Source: Hydrogenophaga sp. A37 (lineage in GTDB: Bacteria; Pseudomonadota; Gammaproteobacteria; Burkholderiales; Burkholderiaceae_C). From it: a DNA stretch of 40,997 nt. Of this stretch, positions 16,374 to 24,515 are shown one piece after another. How positions within the stretch are numbered: the first letter of the stretch is position 1; every line of letters begins with the position of its first letter. Made by a program: the position numbers and the translations under genes. Below the pieces are notes generated by a model that saw only the letters and a program-made list of their open reading frames with translations, was not told where the DNA came from and ran no database searches. The DNA lies in assembly GCF_002001205.1 (NCBI RefSeq), contig NZ_MUNZ01000075.1, positions 1-40,997 of the forward strand. The letters run 5' to 3'.

Positions 16374-17516
16374 ATGGAACCCTTCAAAAACCTCATCAAC
16401 GCCGGCACCGTGCAACGCGCCGGCCAGCACCTGCAGCGTGTGTGGCCCGCGTTCGACCGCCAGGGCTTCGAACACCGCGCCACCCACGGCCTCGACACGC
16501 TCGAATTCAAGGCCCGCGCCATGCAATTGGCCGAGGCGCTGCAGGCCACGCTGCCCACCGACTTCGGCGACGCGGCCAGCCTGCTCGAAGCCAGCCTCGC
16601 GCCGCCGATCCCGCTGGACGCCCAGGGTGAACCCGCGGGCCTGAGCGCGGCGCAGAGCGAACTCGGCCTCTCGGGTTGGGTGGTGTGGTCGATGGGCGAG
16701 TTCGTGGCACGCCAGGGCATGGGCGACGTGGCGCGCGCGCTGCAATGCCTGCACGCGCTCACACAGCGTTTCTCGGCCGAATTCGCGATCCGCCCCTTCA
16801 TACAGCAGCACCCCGAGACCAGCCTGGCCACGATCCGAACCTGGGTGGACGACCCCAGCGCGCACGTGCGCCGCCTCGTGAGCGAGGGCTCGCGACCGCG
16901 CCTACCCTGGGGCCTGAGGCTGCAGGCGCTGGTGGCCGACCCGGCGCCCACGCTGCCGCTCCTGCTGGCGCTGCAAGACGACCCCAGTGCGTATGTTCGA
17001 CGCAGTGTGGCCAACCACTTGAACGACATCGCCAAAGACCACCCCGATCTGGTGGCGCAATGGGTGCGCGAGCACCTGCCCGCGGCCAGCCCACAGCGCA
17101 GCGCCCTGCTGCGCCACGCCAGCCGCAGCCTCGTCAAGCAGGGCCACGCTCCCACGCTGACGGCATGGGGGCTGGAACACGGTCTGAAAGGTGACGCGGT
17201 GCTGACCCTGACGGCGACCGAAGCGAGGGTGGGCGGCGACATCGGCCTGGCCCTGCGGCTGCGCTCTCGCAGCCGCCAGCCGCAGACCCTGGTGATCGAC
17301 TACGTGGTGCACCACGTGCGCGCCAACGGCAGCACCAGCCCCAAGGTGTTCAAGGGCTGGAAAACCGAGCTCGATGCCCACGGTGAACACACCCTCAGCA
17401 AACGCCACAGCCTGCGCCCGGTGACCACCCGCACCCTGTACCCGGGCCCCCACCGCATCGAGATCCAGGTCAACGGAAAGGTCTGCGCTGGTGCCGACTT
17501 CGAGCTGTTGCCCTGA
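16374..17516 (+). CDS. alkC: AlkC-type DNA alkylation repair glycosylase (HEAT-like repeats plus Ig-like domain)
   Basis: The 380-aa protein begins MEPFKNLINAGTVQRAGQ, with WPAFDRQGF and GLDTLEFKARAMQLAEAL, matching the AlkC/AlkD superfamily, which excises alkylated bases (3-methyladenine, 3-methylcytosine) without base flipping. Residues 1-280 are alpha-helical repeats: WVDDPSAHVRRLVSEGSRPRLPW, then DDPSAYVRRSVANHLNDIAKDHPDLV. From about 285 there is a beta-rich C-terminal domain (VVHHVRANGSTSPKVFKGW, PGPHRIEIQVNGKV), as described for AlkC enzymes with an Ig-like domain. It lies 10 nt after the LysR gene and may be co-transcribed. A short GGTGTGC-N6-GCACACC hairpin follows it at 17536. Confidence 0.82.
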   Translation: MEPFKNLINAGTVQRAGQHLQRVWPAFDRQGFEHRATHGLDTLEFKARAMQLAEALQATLPTDFGDAASLLEASLAPPIPLDAQGEPAGLSAAQSELGLSGWVVWSMGEFVARQGMGDVARALQCLHALTQRFSAEFAIRPFIQQHPETSLATIRTWVDDPSAHVRRLVSEGSRPRLPWGLRLQALVADPAPTLPLLLALQDDPSAYVRRSVANHLNDIAKDHPDLVAQWVREHLPAASPQRSALLRHASRSLVKQGHAPTLTAWGLEHGLKGDAVLTLTATEARVGGDIGLALRLRSRSRQPQTLVIDYVVHHVRANGSTSPKVFKGWKTELDAHGEHTLSKRHSLRPVTTRTLYPGPHRIEIQVNGKVCAGADFELLP

Positions 17517-17535
17517 GACTGCACAACGCTTTGAA

Positions 17536-17555
17536 GGTGTGCAATAACGCACACC
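17536..17555. repeat. Inverted repeat after alkC
   Basis: GGTGTGC and GCACACC (perfect 7-bp arms) flank AATAAC, 20 nt after the alkC stop. There is no T-run on either side, so it is either a weak terminator stem or a protein site. Confidence 0.4.
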
Positions 17556-17570
17556 ACTGACGCCCATGCG

Positions 17571-17618
17571 CCCGTGTGAAGTGACAATGTGAAGCCGCCT
17601 CACTCCTTTTCACACGGG
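17571..17618. repeat. Long nested inverted repeat upstream of the CZB-domain gene
   Basis: CCCGTGTGAA (17571-17580) is perfectly inverted as TTCACACGGG (17609-17618). A second inner pair GTGA/TCAC (17581-17584 and 17600-17603) extends it. The arms can be lengthened to GCGCCCGTGTGAA with a 2-nt bulge. It lies about 90 bp before the ATG at 17711. It may be an operator or an RNA hairpin. Confidence 0.5.
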
Positions 17619-17710
17619 GGCGCAGGGACCCGCTGCCACGCCCACTAAGCTCGTGTCCACACCCGACACCGAAAGACCGGCGCCCTTGATCCGGCCCAGT
17701 CCACACTGCG

Positions 17711-18205
17711 ATGAACCTGCAACAACTGCTCGCACGCCTGCCTTGGCCACGTTCGCGCACCGGACAGCAGCCCAAGGGCCCGGCACCCGCACGCGCGCCG
17801 GTACCGGCGCCCGAGCCCGTGGGTGTCGACACCGTGATCTCACCGCTGAAGCTGGACCGCCTGGATGTGCAGACCGCGATCATTCACCACCTGGAGTGGT
17901 GCATGTTGTTCAACGAGCACCTGTCGGTGGACCCGGCCCACGCGAGCCACACCACGCCGCTGCCCGACGCGCACCAGAGCGCGCTCGGCCACTGGCTCGC
18001 CAAGATGCGCCTGCGCGCGGCCGGCGGCCACCCCCAGTTCATCGAGCTGAAGAAAGAGCACCTGCGGTTCCACAAGCTCGCCCGTCAGGCGCTCGACCAT
18101 GCGCACAATCAGCGCATGGACCTGGCCAGCACCCTGCTCAACACCGAGTTCGAGCGCAGCCGCGCCCGCGTGCTGGACATGCTGCGCGGCATGCAGAAGG
18201 GTTGA
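17711..18205 (+). CDS. Small cytoplasmic CZB (chemoreceptor zinc-binding-like) domain protein
   Basis: The 164-aa protein has a Pro/Ala-rich N-terminus (about 1-40) and a helical domain that resembles CZB. H60 lies in HLEW, D/A-H-Q-S-ALGHWL is at 86-96, and the closing H117-x3-H121 is in KKEHLRFHKLA. CZB domains bind zinc through three His and one Cys (the Cys of CxLGkWL). Here that position is Ser90, so the usual thiolate ligand is missing. Cys64 close to H60 might substitute. There is no transmembrane segment or signalling domain. CZB proteins sense zinc, hypochlorite or redox state in chemotaxis and diguanylate cyclase partners. Any role here is inferred. Confidence 0.6.
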   Translation: MNLQQLLARLPWPRSRTGQQPKGPAPARAPVPAPEPVGVDTVISPLKLDRLDVQTAIIHHLEWCMLFNEHLSVDPAHASHTTPLPDAHQSALGHWLAKMRLRAAGGHPQFIELKKEHLRFHKLARQALDHAHNQRMDLASTLLNTEFERSRARVLDMLRGMQKG

Positions 18206-18232
18206 CACCCGCGCGGCCTGACTCCGTCGGAT

Positions 18233-19039
18233 TCAAGCCCCGTGGCACTTCTTGTATTTCTTGCCGCTGCCGCAAGGGCAGGGGTCGTTGCGGCCGGGTT
18301 CGACCGCCTTGCGTGCCGGCTCCACCTTCGGGCCCAGGCTCTGCCAGAGCTGGCGCAGGTCGTACACCGCCCAGATCGCGGCACCCAAGGCATTGAGCCG
18401 CTCGTCGCTCACGCTGGGCGGGCCGTCTTCGTCGTGCATGCAAACCGTGGGCTGGCCGGCGTCGTCTTCGGTCAGCTCCACGATCGCGTCCAGCGCGTCG
18501 TTCAGCATCTCGGCCGCTTCCTTGTCGCGCGGCTCAGCCCATTCCTCCGACCAGTTTTCGACCACGAACATGAAACCCAGCGCCCAGACCTGCGCAAACG
18601 CGGGCAGTTCCTGGCCCTCCAGCTCGGGGCGCTCGGCCTCGGGCAGGCCCCACACCGCACCGCGCACGTCCATCACCTCGGGGTGGTAGGCGCGCTCGTC
18701 GTCCAGCGACTCGACGTTGGCAGACAGCGAGGCCGCCACCTCGGCCCAGCGGCGCGTCCACAGCACCATGAACTGTGCGTACTGCGCCTCGTCAGCAAAC
18801 CAGGTGTCGCCCTCTTCACCGCTGGCCACGCCGGGCTGGCTGTCGCCCGTGCCCAGCAGCAGCGGCAAGCACTCGTCGGGCAGCACGAGACGGCGGGTGC
18901 ACAGCAGCGCGGCGATGGCGCCTTCGCAGAATTCCCATTGCGGCACGTCCTCGCCGCGGGTGCGCAGATCGTCCAAGATGGCGTCGAGCGTGTCGAAATC
19001 GTCGTTCTCCATCGGTGGGGGCAGGGTTTCGGTGGTCAT
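18233..19039 (-). CDS. UPF0149/YecA-family protein with C-terminal SEC-C zinc motif
   Basis: The 268-aa protein is acidic and helical. It starts [15 protein letters not shown] and has [11 protein letters not shown] near residue 37, the YecA/YgfB-like pattern, then [12 protein letters not shown] near 155. It ends with a SEC-C zinc finger, [17 protein letters not shown] (C254, C256, C265, H266), as at the C-terminus of SecA, where the motif binds SecB and ribosomes. YecA-like proteins are of uncertain function. Basic linker AVEPGRNDP precedes the finger. It is convergent with the CZB gene and divergent from the FMN protein gene. Confidence 0.85.
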   Translation of the reverse strand: MTTETLPPPMENDDFDTLDAILDDLRTRGEDVPQWEFCEGAIAALLCTRRLVLPDECLPLLLGTGDSQPGVASGEEGDTWFADEAQYAQFMVLWTRRWAEVAASLSANVESLDDERAYHPEVMDVRGAVWGLPEAERPELEGQELPAFAQVWALGFMFVVENWSEEWAEPRDKEAAEMLNDALDAIVELTEDDAGQPTVCMHDEDGPPSVSDERLNALGAAIWAVYDLRQLWQSLGPKVEPARKAVEPGRNDPCPCGSGKKYKKCHGA

Positions 19040-19103
19040 GGCTATCGGGTCCGGGTCTTAATATGCGGTGCAGTGTAGCCGCGCAGCGGCAGTGAAAGGC
19101 CCC

Positions 19104-20726
19104 ATGCTCGACCGCCTCAATACCCTCTACCCCGTGCGCTACACGGCGCTCGCCCTGTGTGTGCTGTTGGCCCTGCTCAGCCTGTTCACCCTGGTGGGCT
19201 TCGGCGTCGGCGGCCCCTGGTTTCTGCTGTTCACCGGGCTCTCGGTGCTGGGCTGGTGGGACATGCGCCAGACCAAAAGCTCGGTGCTGCGCAACTACCC
19301 CGTCATCGGCCACCTGCGCTTCATGCTGGAGAAGATCCGCCCCGAGATGCGGCAGTACTTCCTTGAGAGCGACAACGAGGCCACCCCTTTCTCGCGCAGC
19401 CAGCGCAGCCTGGCCTACGCCCGTGCCAAAGGCGAGACCGACAAGCGCCCCCTGGGCACTCAGCTCGACGTCAAGGCCGACGGCCACGAATGGCTCAACC
19501 ACTCGCTCGCACCCTCGCACATCGCCTCACACGACTTCCGCGTCACGATCGGCGGGCCGGCCTGCAAGCAGCCCTACGAAGCGAGCGTGTTCAACATCTC
19601 GGCCATGAGCTTCGGTGCGCTCTCGGCCAACGCGATACAGGCGCTCAACGCAGGCGCCAAACGCGGCAACTTCGCGCACGACACCGGCGAAGGCTCCATC
19701 TCAGCCTGGCACCGGCTCAACGGCGGCGACCTGATCTGGGAAATCGGTTCGGGCTACTTCGGCTGCCGCGACGAAACCGGCCACTTCAGCGAAGACCGGT
19801 TCAAGGCCAACGCGCAGGATGCACAGGTCAAGATGATCGAGATCAAGCTCAGCCAGGGTGCCAAGCCCGGCCACGGCGGCGTGCTGCCAGGCCCGAAGGT
19901 GACGCTTGAGATCGCCGCAGCGCGCGGCGTGCCGATGGGCCAGGACTGCGTGTCGCCCGCCGCCCACAGCGCCTTCGCCACGCCCATGGAGATGATGCAG
20001 TTCATCGCCCGTCTGCGAGAGCTCTCGGGCGGCAAACCCACCGGCTTCAAGCTCTGCATCGGCCACCCCTGGGAGTGGTTCTCCATCGTCAAGGCCATGC
20101 TCGAGACCGGCATCACGCCCGACTTCATCGTGGTCGATGGCGCCGAAGGCGGCACCGGTGCAGCGCCGCTGGAGTTCACCGACCATGTGGGCGCGCCGCT
20201 GCAGGAAGGCCTGCGCCTGGTGCACAACACGCTGGTGGGCGTGAACCTGCGCGACCGCATCAAGATCGGCGCCTCGGGCAAGATCATCAGCGCCTTCGAC
20301 ATCGCACGCGCCATCGCCATCGGCGCGGACTGGTGCAACAGCGCACGCGGCTTCATGTTTGCGCTCGGCTGCATCCAGGCCCAGGCTTGCCACACCGGCC
20401 AATGTCCCACCGGCGTGTCCACCCAGGACCCGTTGCGCCAGCAGGCGCTGGTGGTGCCCGACAAGGCGGTGCGCGTGTTCAACTTCCACCAGCGCACGCT
20501 GCATGCCCTGCAAGAGCTGGTGCAGGCCGCCGGGCTGCACCACCCCAGCGAGATCACCGCCCACCACATCGTGCGCCGCGTGAACCAGAACGACGTGCGC
20601 CTGCTCGCCACACTGCTGCCCGAAGTGCCCGCCGGAGCGTTGCTGCAAGACAGCATCGAAGGCCTGCAGAACGTGTACGCCTACTACTGGCCGCAGGCGC
20701 GGGCCGATCAGTTCGGCGTGGCCTGA
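19104..20726 (+). CDS. FMN-binding glutamate-synthase-family protein (membrane-anchored)
   Basis: The 540-aa protein has two N-terminal hydrophobic segments (about 9-47) and then the glutamate synthase alpha-subunit-like FMN barrel. Signatures are NISAMSFGALSANAIQALN, GKFxHDTGEGS-like FAHDTGEGSIS, PGHGGVLPGPKVT, VVDGAEGGTGAAP (FMN phosphate) and the cysteine cluster C423-x5-C429-x4-C434, expected to hold a 3Fe-4S centre. It lacks the glutaminase domain and the FAD-containing small subunit, so it is the GltB-like stand-alone type whose electron donor and substrate are not known. I chose ATG 19104 (MLDRLNTLYPVRY) with AAAGG upstream, rather than an upstream in-frame ATG. Confidence 0.88.
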   Translation: MLDRLNTLYPVRYTALALCVLLALLSLFTLVGFGVGGPWFLLFTGLSVLGWWDMRQTKSSVLRNYPVIGHLRFMLEKIRPEMRQYFLESDNEATPFSRSQRSLAYARAKGETDKRPLGTQLDVKADGHEWLNHSLAPSHIASHDFRVTIGGPACKQPYEASVFNISAMSFGALSANAIQALNAGAKRGNFAHDTGEGSISAWHRLNGGDLIWEIGSGYFGCRDETGHFSEDRFKANAQDAQVKMIEIKLSQGAKPGHGGVLPGPKVTLEIAAARGVPMGQDCVSPAAHSAFATPMEMMQFIARLRELSGGKPTGFKLCIGHPWEWFSIVKAMLETGITPDFIVVDGAEGGTGAAPLEFTDHVGAPLQEGLRLVHNTLVGVNLRDRIKIGASGKIISAFDIARAIAIGADWCNSARGFMFALGCIQAQACHTGQCPTGVSTQDPLRQQALVVPDKAVRVFNFHQRTLHALQELVQAAGLHHPSEITAHHIVRRVNQNDVRLLATLLPEVPAGALLQDSIEGLQNVYAYYWPQARADQFGVA

Positions 20727-20808
20727 CGAAGGGTAGCCGTCCGCAACCGTCTTCTCACCTTCGGTGCGAATCCGGGGCTCCACCGCTGGGTCGCCCCAAG
20801 CCGAATCG

Positions 20809-21153
20809 CTAGGACGCGTACTGCGCGGCCAACGCCTCGGCCAAGCGTCCGATCAGTTCGAGCGGCAGTTCCTCGTTCAAAGGGAACGACAGGTTGCCCT
20901 TGGGGCCTCGGTAGCGCGCGGTCTCAGTCATCAGCGCCGCGTCAGCCGTCACCGGCGGGTAGACGCCGATGTGCTTCTTGAACGCTGCAAAGTAGAAAAA
21001 CACGCGCCGCTGCCGGAACGCCGGCATCTGGTAGCTGATGCAGCGCTTCGCGCCCGGCACGCGGCGCTCCACGGTTTGCTGGATGCGCTCCAGCTGTTCG
21101 CGCACTTCGGGCGCCAGGGTGGCGAAATACGCCTCGTGGGATTCAAACGTCAT
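20809..21153 (-). CDS. DUF1801 / YdhG-like protein
   Basis: The 114-aa protein has the DUF1801 pattern: ESHEAYFATLAPEVREQLERI, CISYQMPAFR in the centre, VFFYFAAFKKHIGVYP and a C-terminal FPLNEELPLELIGRLAEA. The family shows a frataxin-like fold and is called an iron chaperone in some organisms, which is not verified here. The start shares ATGA with the stop of the upstream UPF0158 gene, so the two are coupled. It is convergent with the FMN protein gene. Confidence 0.82.
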   Translation of the reverse strand: MTFESHEAYFATLAPEVREQLERIQQTVERRVPGAKRCISYQMPAFRQRRVFFYFAAFKKHIGVYPPVTADAALMTETARYRGPKGNLSFPLNEELPLELIGRLAEALAAQYAS

Positions 21154-21614
21154 GGGGCGTCACTGGTGCGCGGCGGGCTCAGTTCGTCCACCACCACAAA
21201 CCCGTTGTCGGCGGCCCAGGCCTCCAATGCGCGCCGGGTGGCGTCGGCCTCAAAGACATACCAACGTTCCATCAACTGCGTGCGCTCAAGCAAGGCCTTG
21301 AACTTGGCGTAGGCCCCTTTGTGTCGGAAGAACGATTCGATCATTTGAAAGTGCATTGGCGCGTGCGCTTCCGCAAAGCTCAGCACCAGGCTGCGTCCAA
21401 GGGCGAGATCTTTCTTGTGCGGCACGGCCACATAGAGTGAACCATCTTCAATGTCATCCGGCAGATCGTCGTCGGCGTCGCCGTAGGTGGAGGTGAAATA
21501 CATCTGGCCTGTGGCCCGCGACAGCAGCGCCTCATTCTCAAGCGGCTCGCCACCGGAAGACCACAGAAGGGCCGATTCCAGGGTATCAAAGGGGATGGGG
21601 ATCGGGTCAGGCAT
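21150..21614 (-). CDS. UPF0158-family protein
   Basis: This 154-aa acidic protein (MPDPIPIPFDTLESALLW) has TGQMYFTSTYGDADDDLPDDI, then YVAVPHKKDLALGRSL and HKGAYAKFKALLER...ERWYVFE, with a final EAWAADNGF. This is the pattern of UPF0158, whose function is unknown. I took ATG 21614 because an upstream in-frame start adds a basic, unconserved leader. It is the first gene of a two-gene pair with DUF1801 (ATGA overlap). Confidence 0.75.
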   Translation of the reverse strand: MPDPIPIPFDTLESALLWSSGGEPLENEALLSRATGQMYFTSTYGDADDDLPDDIEDGSLYVAVPHKKDLALGRSLVLSFAEAHAPMHFQMIESFFRHKGAYAKFKALLERTQLMERWYVFEADATRRALEAWAADNGFVVVDELSPPRTSDAP

Positions 21615-21669
21615 GGGGTTGCGCTCGCAATGGGTATGTAAACTTTCGCCGCCGGTCCTTCGCGTCAAA

Positions 21670-22185
21670 CTACACCACCGAGCACTTTCGGACGGTTTCC
21701 AGCGTTCTGGTCGTCATCGCCTTGCCGAATGTCTTCTCCAGCAAAGCCATGAACACAGGCCCCTTCTCGTTTGGAACATAGGCCGAGAAGATTTCAGTGC
21801 GCTCCAGCTTGAGAATGGACGCTTGTGCTTGCACGATGGGGAGCGCAAGGGCGCCTTCGTACGGCTTGCGCAAGAAGGTAACGACCGGCTTTGCGTTGGC
21901 GGGAAGGTCGAACTCGGAGAATGGCGCCCGCTCGACCAGCAACTGAAGAAATGAGGATGGCCGGACAATGGTTTGAAAAACCTTTCCAAGGTGCTTTTCC
22001 ATTGCCACCTCGGCTGTCTTTTCAAGGGCAGGAACAATTTCGGGCTCTGCCGAAAATGCCACGTTGCCACTGGACAGAAGCGTCTTGACATCGTCAAAGC
22101 CCGCAGCCTCGAAGCAGCGCTTTAACTCGGGCATCTTGCAATTCATGGGGCTGACACCCCGAAGGAAAGCTACATAGCGCTTCAC
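21670..22185 (-). CDS. DUF1697-family protein
   Basis: The 171-aa protein begins (V)KRYVAFLRGVSPMNCKMPEL and continues AAGFDDVKTLLSSGNVAFS, the signature of DUF1697 (normally RYVAFLRGINVGG...GNVVF). Its function is unknown. The start is a GTG at 22185, preceded by GGAG with 5-nt spacing. In-frame ATGs upstream lie before the conserved start. The DNA here is clearly less GC-rich than the flanking housekeeping genes, which suggests later acquisition. Confidence 0.85.
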   Translation of the reverse strand: MKRYVAFLRGVSPMNCKMPELKRCFEAAGFDDVKTLLSSGNVAFSAEPEIVPALEKTAEVAMEKHLGKVFQTIVRPSSFLQLLVERAPFSEFDLPANAKPVVTFLRKPYEGALALPIVQAQASILKLERTEIFSAYVPNEKGPVFMALLEKTFGKAMTTRTLETVRKCSVV

Positions 22186-22304
22186 GGAAACTCCTGATGA
22201 GGCCCGACATTTGACATGAGGGATGTACCGCATACCCCGGCCCGGTTTGGTGACCGGCCGTTGGCACTCCGCTGGAGCGATGGAGGAGGCATCAACTGGC
22301 CGCC

Positions 22305-22877
22305 TCAAGCATCGACACGTTGGAACAGATCCGGATAGTCGAGCACCAGCCCGTCCTCGTCCAAAGAAAGTTCGGCCTGAAAGCCGCTGCCATCCAGGCT
22401 CTCAAAGAGATAGAGGTGCTCCGCGAGCCTTGAATACGCCTGAGACTTTGCTTCAACCGTCAGCGCCGTTCCGTCGATCCACGCCACGCGGAACGCCTCC
22501 TGCTGACCAATGGTCAATGGCGTGCGCCAGATGGGGAAACTGTTGGTGAACGGGGTGGGCCAGATGTCCACATCGATGCAGCCATCAAGCTCAGGGATGT
22601 GTTGTCCGTCCGCATGCTTCCAAGGACCTTTTCCATCCGCACGCAGCCCCATTGATCGTTCTGACCGGCCCTTGACCAATACCAGGTCTGCTTCAAGCAG
22701 GCATCCGGACTGCGCCCAGCGGAGGTGGTAGTTGAGCCTGAAAGCTGTGTCGTCTTCGTCAATGGCAAGGATCACGCTATCGGCCGTGCTCTTTGTCAGG
22801 ACAAGATGCTCCAGTCCCGTCCTTTCGTGGTGCTTGTTCCAGATCGGGGACCAGCAAACGGTGCGGATTGGAGACAT
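22305..22877 (-). CDS. Putative glycolipid-binding protein (PF06475-type)
   Basis: The 190-aa protein has the family hallmarks. GLEHLVL is near residue 21, a FRLNYHLRW strand follows, then GLRADGKGPWKHADGQHIPELDGCIDVDIWPTPFTNSFPIWR at about 77-118, and SLDEDGLVLDYPDLFQRV at the C-terminus. The family was named from a Pseudomonas putida structure, and the ligand and cellular role are unsettled. It lies 119 nt upstream of the DUF1697 gene on the same strand. Base composition is low for the window. There is no signal peptide. Confidence 0.82.
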   Translation of the reverse strand: MSPIRTVCWSPIWNKHHERTGLEHLVLTKSTADSVILAIDEDDTAFRLNYHLRWAQSGCLLEADLVLVKGRSERSMGLRADGKGPWKHADGQHIPELDGCIDVDIWPTPFTNSFPIWRTPLTIGQQEAFRVAWIDGTALTVEAKSQAYSRLAEHLYLFESLDGSGFQAELSLDEDGLVLDYPDLFQRVDA

Positions 22878-23053
22878 GGGACTCCCCTTTTCGGCTGATG
22901 GACCTTTTTGAACTGAACCGCGGGCGATGGCGGCGTGGTTTTCTTCATCTGTGAATGAGCAGTGTACGTTTCAACCGCCGATTCGGGCGGTGCATCCCTG
23001 CGCTCGTGGTGGCCTTCGCCACCCAGCTGCTGAAGGTGGCAGCGGGTGGCACG

Positions 23054-23096
23054 GCCAGCCCGCCGGACGCATGGAGCGTCGGCCATGCGGGCTGGC
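23054..23096. repeat. Strong hairpin after qorB
   Basis: GCCAGCCCGC (23054-23063) is perfectly inverted as GCGGGCTGGC (23087-23096), with an inner GACGC-ATGGA-GCGTC. It begins 14 bp past the qorB stop on the minus strand and could end qorB transcription, although no U-run follows. The surrounding 22878-23109 gap holds no convincing gene. Confidence 0.5.
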
Positions 23097-23109
23097 TTTG
23101 ATACGGCGG

Positions 23110-23964
23110 TCAGCCCGCCAGCGCGGCCTTCACCACCGCCGCCAACGGCGTGGTCGGGCGGCCGATGAGTTGGCTGAGCTGGTGGCTGTCGTCGAACAGC
23201 GCGCCTTTGGAGGCACCCACGTCGGAGTCGGCCAGCAGCGCGGCGAAGCCTTCGGGCAGACCCACTTGCACCAGGGCGGCGGCGTAGTCAGCCTCGGGCA
23301 GGTCGTTGTAGACCACGGCCTTCCCCGATTGCTTCGCGATCTCGGCGGCCAGTTCGCTCAGGGTGTAAGCGGTGTCGCCCGCGAGTTCGTACACCTTGCC
23401 GGCCTGGTCGTCTTTCGTGAGCACGGCGGCGGCGGCGGCGGCGTAGTCGGCCCGGGCGGCGGAGGCGATACGGCCTTCTTTGGCGCTGCCCATGACGGCA
23501 CCGTACTGCACCGCGGCACCGACGCTGCCGGTGTAGTTTTCGGTGTACCAGCTGTTGCGCAGCAGCACATGGGGCAGGCCCGAGGCGCGCAGCATGGCTT
23601 CCGTCTCTTTGTGTTCAGCGGCGAGGCCAAGCGGCGAGCTGTCGGCGCGCAAGATGCTGGTGTAGGCGAGCAGCTTCACGCCGGCCTTTTGCGCGGCGGC
23701 AATGACGGCGGCGTGTTGGGGCGCGCGCTGGCCGACTTCGCTGGACGAGATGAGCAGCAGCTTGTCCACGCCCTGGAAGGCGGCTTCGAGCGTGGCGGGC
23801 TGCGCGTAGTCGGCCTGGCGGACCTGCACGCCCAGGGCGGTGAGGTCGGCGGCCTTTTCGGGGCTGCGCACGGCGGCCACGATCTGGCTGGCGGGCACGG
23901 TCTTGAGCAGGTTCTGGATGACGAGGCGGCCGAGCTGGCCGGTGGCGCCGGTGATGGCAATCAT
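23110..23964 (-). CDS. qorB: NAD(P)H:quinone oxidoreductase / NmrA-like (QorB family)
   Basis: The 284-aa atypical SDR begins with the dinucleotide motif ITGATGQLGRLVIQNL (GATGQLG). It has AAVRSPEKAADL for NADP phosphate, LLLISSSEVGQR, LLAYTSIL and LRNSWYTENY. This is the pattern of QorB/YtfG, which reduces quinones with NADPH. There is an AAGGAG Shine-Dalgarno 8 nt before ATG. It is divergent from an HxlR regulator with an operator between them, the qorB/ytfH (qorR) arrangement seen in many bacteria. Confidence 0.88.
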   Translation of the reverse strand: MIAITGATGQLGRLVIQNLLKTVPASQIVAAVRSPEKAADLTALGVQVRQADYAQPATLEAAFQGVDKLLLISSSEVGQRAPQHAAVIAAAQKAGVKLLAYTSILRADSSPLGLAAEHKETEAMLRASGLPHVLLRNSWYTENYTGSVGAAVQYGAVMGSAKEGRIASAARADYAAAAAAVLTKDDQAGKVYELAGDTAYTLSELAAEIAKQSGKAVVYNDLPEADYAAALVQVGLPEGFAALLADSDVGASKGALFDDSHQLSQLIGRPTTPLAAVVKAALAG

Positions 23965-24000
23965 GGAAAAACTCCTTGTGTGGAAACGATGAGGAGCGGA

Positions 24001-24050
24001 GAATACCTATCTAACAAACTTTTTGTAAGTACATACTTAAAGGTAAGTAT
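24001..24050. promoter_or_regulatory. qorB-hxlR divergent operator region
   Basis: A perfect dyad TAAGTA-CA-TACTTA sits at 24026-24039, preceded by TTTTTG. A third TAAGTA half-site is at 24044-24049, next to the HxlR start. An outer ATACCTAT is at 24003-24010. The AT-rich block stands out sharply from its surroundings. YodB/QorR-type HxlR regulators bind sites of the form GTAAGTA-TACTTAC, so this is the expected autoregulated operator. Confidence 0.65.
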
Positions 24051-24053
24051 CCC

Positions 24054-24515
24054 ATGCACGCCACCAATTCACGGTCACCGGACTCAACCCCCGCCATCGC
24101 CACGCTGATGGAGCGTGGTGAGCTGTTCGCGGCCGAGTGCCCCTCACGCGCCGTGCTGCAGCACGTGACCAGCCGCTGGGGCGTGCTGGTGTTGGTGGCG
24201 TTGCTGGCGGGCACGCACCGCTTCAGTGACCTGCGCCGCAAGATCGGCGGCGTGAGCGAGAAAATGCTGGCGCAGACGCTGCAGTGGCTGGAGGGCGACG
24301 GTTTTGTGCTGCGCCAGCAGTTCCCGGTGGTCCCACCGCACGTGGAATACAGCCTCACACCGATGGGCGTGGAGGTGGCGCGGCAGGTGGAAGGCCTGGC
24401 GGACTGGATCGAGGGCAACCTCGGCCGCATCCTGAGCGGGCGGCGCGAGCGGGCCGACGGGCTGGCGACCCAGTCGCTGCCCGGCGTGCGCGCCGGTGTG
24501 CGGACGCCGGCATGA
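24054..24515 (+). CDS. HxlR-family redox/quinone-responsive regulator (QorR/YtfH-like)
   Basis: The 153-aa winged helix protein contains C29 in AAECPSRAVLQHVTSRWG, HRFSDLRRKIGGVSEKML (recognition helix) and PPHVEYSLTPMG. HxlR members with this N-terminal Cys, such as YodB and QorR, are inactivated by quinones or diamide through thiol chemistry. The divergent qorB and the shared dyad indicate control of qorB and itself. The C-terminus is extended with Arg-rich residues. The stop shares ATGA with an 81-aa ORF. Confidence 0.88.
   Translation: MHATNSRSPDSTPAIATLMERGELFAAECPSRAVLQHVTSRWGVLVLVALLAGTHRFSDLRRKIGGVSEKMLAQTLQWLEGDGFVLRQQFPVVPPHVEYSLTPMGVEVARQVEGLADWIEGNLGRILSGRRERADGLATQSLPGVRAGVRTPA

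Noticed and set aside
22955..23101. A 48-aa plus-strand ORF (MSSVRFNRRFGRCIPALVV start) upstream of the qorB stop
   Set aside because: It has a faint signal-peptide look, but no Shine-Dalgarno, no family, and its 3' half is formed by the hairpin at 23054-23096. Evidence is too thin for a gene call.
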